Assembly (NCBI GenBank): GCA_004352715.1 | Contig: SCFE01000004.1 | Coordinates: forward strand, 1,614,321 to 1,678,320 | Source of the DNA: Hofstenia miamia | Taxonomy: Eukaryota > Xenacoelomorpha > Acoela | DNA length: 64,000 nucleotides | Direction of reading: 5' to 3' | Shown here: in pieces, positions 58,201 to 64,000 of the stretch | Numbering within the stretch: the first letter of the stretch is position 1 | How the letters are laid out: the number at the start of each line of letters is the position of its first letter | Translations under genes and position numbers: made by a program | Notes under the pieces: model-generated | What the model was told of the DNA's origin: nothing | The model's input: only the letters and a program-made list of their open reading frames with translations | The model's database searches: none

Positions 58201-59127
58201 TATATATACATCATTAAAAATTCAAGATATATTGACCCAACCCAATTCTTTGGAGCTTTCAATGCGTTTTATTTGATCCGACCCAAATTAGTGTCACATT
58301 TTGACACAAATATGATCCAATTACAATATCAGTACTTTTACAGATTTTTGCTTTATAGCCAAAATACTTAAGCACATTTGAAAAGAAACACATACAAATT
58401 TTTCGAATTTCCCATATCCACGCCACTAGAAATGACTACGTCATTTTCCAACTACGTTGACTACGTCAACTCCATTTCCAAATGACGTCAGTTTTAGTCA
58501 TTTACTTTGATAAAATGTGTTTATTAGTAAAAATAGGTAAGTAGTACCAAAAAGTAGATGTTTCCATAGTGAAATTTACGAAATGGACACAAACAATATA
58601 CAAATCTGCTGCAAACATACATTCATGCTGGCTTTCAATTACTCAACCATGACATAACCAATTTCTATATTTGCATACATTTTTAACGCTTGACCCAACC
58701 CACAAAATTAACAAGAAATGTAACGCAACCTAGGGTTTAGTTATGCTGTATATGTATTTCGTGAAAAACTAACATTCATGTAGATCTATGACAACAAAAA
58801 TTTCAAAACAGCACATAAAGTATCATACTTAACCACATAAAATTAACTATCTTTATAGATATTATAAAATTACATTTCACTGTCGTGTTGATATTGAAGT
58901 GATAAAATGTCTTAGCTATGCACATTATGCTGTAAAGACATTGCATAAAGTTTCAACTGAATTAATCTAATTTACTTATTTTACAAGTGTATACACAAAC
59001 AGCGTAGTGTTCTATTGTGATAACTAAAACACGTTTCCAGAGTTGTAATTCGACCGATTTTTTAGGCCCACGCCCTGCAATAATTTTAAAAAACCTGTAC
59101 TGCGCTAGTCTCTGCTTAGAACCAATT
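58201..59127. other. AT-rich spacer with small palindromes
   Basis: Words GACCCAACCC recur at about 58234 and 58691. ACTACGTCA/TGACGTCA motifs cluster at 58434-58494 and can fold back. No gene seen. Confidence 0.4.
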
Positions 59128-59358
59128 GCAATGAGGCTCATTTTAATTCGATATTTTTTTAAATTATTGCGCTCTCAGAATTTTTTACATAGCTCTTCCT
59201 ATTATTATACATCAAGCATTTTAAAAAGGTACATGGAATCAAAAAGTATGAAAAATATGGATAGACAAATTAAAAAGCAGAACTATATATATTCGCTTGG
59301 CCTAGAAATGTATATCCAATGCAGTGCTCAAGCTCGGCTTGTCTCCTTGACAAGTCTG
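59128..59358. mobile_element. hAT-type MITE, CGGCT family, copy 2 (left-truncated)
   Basis: It aligns with copy 1 from CAATGAGGCTC through GCTCTCAGAATTTTTTA, AGCTCTTCCTATTATT and ATATCCAATGC..TGCTCAAGCTCGGCT to the terminus TTGACAAGTCTG (59347-59358). The left terminus is not found. The right flanking 8-mer is CTATGCAC. Confidence 0.75.
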
Positions 59359-59739
59359 CTATGCACTACGGCCAAGGTATCATATATGTCGCGTTTCATA
59401 AGTTCTTCCTTCCACCACCACTAATTTTGTAATATAAGTATTGCCTAATAATTACCAGGATTGCAATCGTCTTTTTTATCGTTTTAGAACATATCACATC
59501 TTATATATTCAATTAATAAAAGTTTCTGCCAACCTACATCAACTCACATCAGCACAAAGTAAGTGGAATTTTCACAAACGCTCTTTGCTTGTAGCAGACA
59601 AAATTTAGATTTTAGAAGTATTGCACCCACCAACAATGCATAGGGCTGATCAAATTTAAAGAGAATGTTTTTTGTAGTTTGCAAAGTTTAGATTTTCAAG
59701 TGAATTTTTTCTTGTATTTCAAATACTAATTATAACATT

Positions 59740-60250
59740 AGGCCCAAGCCCAACCCAAGCCCGACCAAACTTTAGGCCTAACCCAATGCCAACTCTGCCC
59801 ATTTCCAGTAAATGATTTATCAGTAGACCACTATATTTTCGTACTGTTTGATGTGTTGTTAATTATAGGTATGTGATTTGAAACAAGATTTGACATTGAA
59901 ATCGTAAATGGTGTTGATAAATCTTCTAGGTATTGGAAACAGGACTTAATTATGATTCCATAGGTTATATAAATAGGCTTTTCATTGATTATAATGGAAC
60001 TACTTAATTTGTTTTTTACTTAAACAATGTTGATAGGTGTCATGACTACTTATGTAGGATGTATAATACCACACTAGCCGATTTTCTTGTTGCAACAAGC
60101 ATTTAGCTACGGTACATAATAGGCTTTTGATGCGGCACGGACAAAACAACAGGCTTATTTTTATAGATAAATTCTAAGGGCCGGGTACGGGCCCTACGCC
60201 AGTGTGGTAAGCGGGCAGGTAGGGTCGGATGGTCTGCTTCCACCATTCTC
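59740..60250. other. Patch of GCCCAACCC/GGGCC words
   Basis: CCCAAGCCCAACCCAAGCCC (about 59743) and GGGCCGGGTACGGGCCC (about 60179) stand out in the AT-rich sequence and resemble the subterminal word arrays of the nearby MITEs. I could not find paired ends. Confidence 0.3.
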
Positions 60251-60259
60251 TACTTTACT

Positions 60260-60606
60260 GAGACTTGTCAACGAGCCGAGCCTAGCTTGAGCACTGCTTT
60301 GGATATACAAAGAGGCCAAAACGCGCCATTATTAAGCCACTCAAATATATATTCTTGCTTTTTAATTTGCTTATGCACATTTTTCTTATTTTTCCATTCA
60401 ATATACCTTTTTGCATAATCTTATATTAAAATGTTTATTAAGTATTAGGAAAGCTATGTAAGAAATTTTGAGAGAGCAATATTTTTAAAAAATATCAAGC
60501 TAAGACGAGCTTCATGAATGGTTCTATGTAGCGAGCAGAGGCGAAAATACTCAAAAATAAAACGAGCCGAATAGAGCTTAAAAAGTTCGGCTCGTTGACA
60601 AGTCTG
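60260..60606. mobile_element. hAT-type MITE, CGGCT family, copy 3 (inverted)
   Basis: Ends are GAGACTTGTCAACGAGCCGA (60260-60279) and the complementary CGGCTCGTTGACAAGTCTG (60588-60606). Flanking 8-mers ACTTTACT (60252-60259) and ACTCTACT (60607-60614) match at 7 of 8. The interior matches copy 1 in opposite orientation. With copy 1 it fixes the family's ends and its 8-bp target duplication. Confidence 0.85.
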
Positions 60607-60614
60607 ACTCTACT

Positions 60615-61419
60615 ATATATGTATTTATAATGAGTTTGAATATTTAGCAGAATGCCGAATTTCTGAAATTCCCACAATACATAGTAACAAAAATTATAGT
60701 AAAAATTACACAAAACCTGACACTCAGTGCCCATATTATTTGTGCAGTTATAGTTGTCGACATTCCGTGCTCTGTATGCATCAAAATCTTTCTAAACTAC
60801 AAATGCAACTATAAAGAAACAATTTAAATACAATAATGTACTAGATTGTTCAATTTTTTCATATTTCTTATCAAAATTTCTAAAATATCTTAACTATTCA
60901 ATACAGATGATATTGCATGTTTTCATAAAAAGTATTTTTATATGTATCATGTGTCCAATATATAGCTTAAATATCCAATTTAAAACAAAAGTATTTTTTC
61001 GTATGGTGGGTGTTGATAATATTCGGCTATTTTCTGTAGAACGCAGCATATTTTGTATTTAGTGTCAGTCTTGTTTGAAATAAACTTTATAAAGTGCTAG
61101 TATGCCATGTTAAGACCAAAAATTGACGAAATTATTTAATGCAATTTTTAATTAGAACCCCATGTGAGGTGTAAGAAAAACGAAATGAGATTTTCAATGC
61201 AAAACATTTGTCTGCAAATCCTAACTTTCAGACAATCCTCTTATTTCTTCGTTTCTTAAAGTAGTCCAGGTTTTCTTCGTTCAGAAAATTGAATCTCCAT
61301 ATCCCTGCGGCATTGTTGTGATAGCGTAGCAATGAATGATTTTCTCACTAATTCCGAGTGCTGCGTCCTATCTGTTCTTTAAATCCACAAAAACTGCTTT
61401 GTAGAGGAGTTGATTCATA
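60615..61419. other. AT-rich spacer
   Basis: No recognised feature; the right part may be eroded mariner sequence. Confidence 0.4.
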
Positions 61420-61720
61420 GTTTTCCATTTTCGTCAAGAAATTATTTGCATCATTTTAATAATTTATTTGGACATTCTTCCTTCCCTGGCCTTAGTATTT
61501 CGGGAGACTTCCATTGAATGCAATGCCTCTTTAACTCGAGATCGTATTGAAAAACACATTTTTCATCTCCAGTAATGATTTTCTTAGAAACTGAGGCTCT
61601 GTATTAATAATCTTCAAGAGGTTTTTACGAGTATACACTGGATGCTGCTTGTGGACAAATCTCAACAAATTTGAAGCTATTTCCTTTAAAAAATTGTTCA
61701 TTGCAAGGTTTTCCGTGAAG
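61420..61720 (-). pseudogene. mariner transposase fossil, catalytic-domain start
   Basis: On the minus strand, FVHKQHPVYTRKNLLKIINT then EPQFL lies in one frame. After a shift near 61590 the next frame reads KKIITGDEKCVFQYDLELKR, then QWKSPEILRPGKEECPNKLL and a stop. This matches the mariner block in which (K)xITGDExWVYxYDxExKxQSxQWKSPxSPRPKKxRxxxS follows a FLxK helix. The Asp of TGDE is the first catalytic residue and is kept. The later catalytic motif (HDNAPAH) is not found. It is not the same family copy as the element at 57598. Confidence 0.6.
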
Positions 61721-63159
61721 AGGGTTTTGTCGTTCGCTTTGTTCTGACAGTCAGAGTGATCTAGAATTTCTGGTTGGTAACACTGAAATTCTTCATTGAA
61801 ATTAAATATTTTTTTATTAATCATACATTTCTTGGTAGTATATAACAAAAATGTAAAATTTGATTTATGATGTACAGAAATCTGTTATTTTGTCTAATAT
61901 AGCATACTCTATTATGTAATAATAGAATATTTTAATTGCTAATTGTGCGTTTAGGATTAAAATTTGCAATCATCCATCCGGCACTTACAAAAATATTTAA
62001 ATTTCAATTACTCTTATAATGACATACATATGCAAATGCTATGGAACTCACTTGATCAAATTATTCTTAATCTCAATTACTTCAAAGTGAACAACCAACT
62101 TGCATTGCATTCATTGACGTTGAAATTTATAATCTCTATAAAATTTAGTAATTGCAATTTAAAATTATCACGTCAGAGAAAGAGAGGATTTTGTTGTTAA
62201 AACCTTCACCTTTATGTGCAAACTATATAATTTAATAACTTCGTCGCTCTTATTTTTTATTGTTCTTCCAGTGAACTTAGAATTCCTTAAGAAGTTACCC
62301 AAATAAATAACTTTTTATTGTTCTTAAAGCTTTATATAGTGGCTAATTTTATCTAGAATATTTCAAATAAATATTTTGTATATCAGAATGAAACCAGTAC
62401 CATTGAGCCTCCTGAATCTTAGAAAATCAGGACTTTAAGAATTTAATTACCATAACTGATTTAGTTTAAATGTAAGAAAATATTTAAGTTTTTGTAGGTT
62501 CGGGACCGAAACTAGAATGAAGGAGAGAATTTTAGTCACTAGGGCGGAGAGAAAAATTTTTTTGATTTTTTAAGAAGGGGGTTCTAAAATGTTGCCTCTA
62601 CTTCTAAATCCACAATTTTTCATGTTTTTATATAGTTGCCATCTAAAGTGTGCTGGCTACTCCCTATTTTTTTGCAGGGGGGTAAATTGGCAAATCCTCC
62701 AAATATCCTCGAATTTTTTAGTTACTGCCTCATGTTGTACACCACTTTGCTGTGTTTCAAAAAGTCAAGAAACCCTCATATATATACTTTTACAGGTTTT
62801 AATTATTTTCTCTTTCAAGATAAGCATTTAAAGTTTCAATGAAATTTCACGGTTATATTTCATTCAACTGTTTTCATGTAATGGAATTTGAATACTTGAA
62901 AAATTTAAAGGTTTATCTTAGCAAAAAATCAGGAAAACCTGGGAAAGTTTATTTTGAAGCGCTACAAAACGGTATACAGCATGAGGCCTTAAATATAGAG
63001 ATGAAGGATGTTTTGAACGATTTTGCCCCTTGCAAGTAAAAATATGAAGGTAGCCAGCGAATTTAAGATGGCGTCTATATAAAAACATTAAATGGTGCGG
63101 CTTTAGGATATATATTTGATGACTAAAAATTGAACCTCATCAACGTTTTTAGTAGCACA
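61721..63159. other. AT-rich spacer
   Basis: Open frames at 62839-63039 plus and elsewhere have no known motif. Some of 62530-63160 may be interior of a decayed hAT element ending at 63262. Confidence 0.35.
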
Positions 63160-63262
63160 CATTTATCAAGAATAACGCGAAGAAATTTTGAACAGTTGAA
63201 ATAAAAAGATAGCTTAGGGGAGGGGACTTCTTTACAAATGTTCCCTCTTGGATCCACCACTG
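63160..63262. mobile_element. Orphan hAT terminus (CAGTGGTGGATCC type)
   Basis: Read on the minus strand from 63262 the sequence is CAGTGGTGGATCCAAGAGGG and then a GGGAGGGG-like patch, the typical end of CAGTGG hAT elements and close in style to 27383-28455. No partner end or duplicated flank was found to the left, so it is a truncated copy. Confidence 0.5.
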
Positions 63263-64000
63263 GTGAGAGCTACTCGTTGATATCTTGGCACGAGGGTATT
63301 TTAAAGCATTCTGCAGCTTGTAATGTGGCAAGCCGCCCTCACTTTGGATTGTTTTCTCTTTTCCACGACTACTTTTGAGCGTGTTTACTAACATTCGAAA
63401 CCCTCCTGCTTGACATGCAATCAGCTCCAAAGACATTATGCAAAAATTTGAAGCATTTTGCAAGTTCCTTTTCAAGTTTCTCAAGAAATTTCTAATTGAC
63501 TCACTGCTCTATATTACAGTTTAACATAAAATAATGGACATTTTGATTCTAAGATCTCAGCCTTTAGTTACTTTGACTATGCATGAATTTAAATTCAAAG
63601 AATAACATGCAAATCGCGGCATTCAAATTCGTGCAACATAAACACAGAAAGCAATTTATGAAAATTTTGGTTTTGATGAGCTATCAACTCAAGGTCTTAA
63701 CAAAAATAATTCAAATTGATACACTAACCTATAATAGAGTATTTTTCATTATAAATATGTTTGTTAGAGTACACTAAATGCATGCATTTTCTGCAAGACT
63801 CAAGGCAACAACATGGGATTGATATTATATATCTTACCTTATCAATTGTATTCTCATTTCAAATTGAGAGAGATTATACGTGATCATCATAATTAAATCT
63901 ATGTTACAATATGAATTCCAAACCTGACAAGAAGAATTAATCCATTTAGACACTGATTATATATTTTGCATAATTTGTTCTGTCATCAAATTTTTTGTAT
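63263..64000. other. AT-rich spacer
   Basis: No recognised feature. Confidence 0.4.

Noticed and set aside
58916-59366. CTATGCAC at 58916 and 59359 as target duplication of MITE copy 2
   Set aside because: The sequence after the left copy does not begin with the family terminus, so the match is probably chance.
1-64000. CRISPR arrays, bacterial operons, riboswitches
   Set aside because: No direct-repeat/spacer pattern, no gene-dense strand-coherent blocks; the content is eukaryotic transposon debris.

Overview
This window looks like an AT-rich invertebrate (metazoan) chromosome segment made almost entirely of intergenic and transposon-derived DNA. I see no intact host gene, no rRNA or functional tRNA gene, no CRISPR and no bacterial-style operon. 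The eukaryotic assignment rests on non-LTR retrotransposon, mariner, piggyBac, P-like and hAT transposase remains, hAT-type MITEs with 8-bp target duplications, long (TA)n and (TTA)n microsatellites, and assembly gaps. I cannot name the species.

Layout. 1-2050: the tail of a hAT transposase runs off the left edge, followed by a decayed P-element-like transposase. 2060-3357: copy A of a restriction-endonuclease-type (R2/R4/Dong-like) non-LTR retrotransposon, minus strand. 5870-7480: a diverged inverted-repeat pair around a coding fossil. 7792-8376: a hAT MITE rich in CGGCT words. 9180-10975: a decayed Jockey/CR1-like reverse transcriptase. 11007-12902: retrotransposon copy B, whose RT domain is deleted; it is inserted at the TTA tail of the preceding LINE. 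17205-17545: a possible solo LTR. 24370-24778: a second hAT MITE family. 24897-25799: a well-preserved PD-(D/E)XK nuclease-like retroelement C-terminus with one in-frame stop. 26218-28455: two more hAT elements. 32556-32876: another MITE. 34938-35500: a decayed Tc1/mariner-like transposase. 39468-41445: a bounded piggyBac element with a broken transposase. 45370-46101: two gaps with duplicated or simple sequence. 53675-57479: three further fragments of the A/B retrotransposon family. 57598-58198: a 601-bp internally deleted mariner with both ends. 59128-60606: two more copies of the CGGCT MITE. 61420-61720: a mariner fossil. 63160-63262: an orphan hAT terminus.

Main themes. (1) An RLE retrotransposon family that lies in TAA microsatellites, with two copies carrying different tRNA-like heads upstream of a shared 5' start. 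(2) Several unrelated hAT-type MITEs that all carry GC-rich subterminal word arrays in an AT-rich background, two of them sharing the pentamer CGGC(T/A). (3) DNA transposons that kept their ends but lost their catalytic cores: the mariner core is deleted, and piggyBac has an internal deletion plus Asp-to-Asn in the last catalytic motif. (4) Likely assembly faults, above all a 163-bp perfect match between retrotransposon copies at 53917 and 56856.
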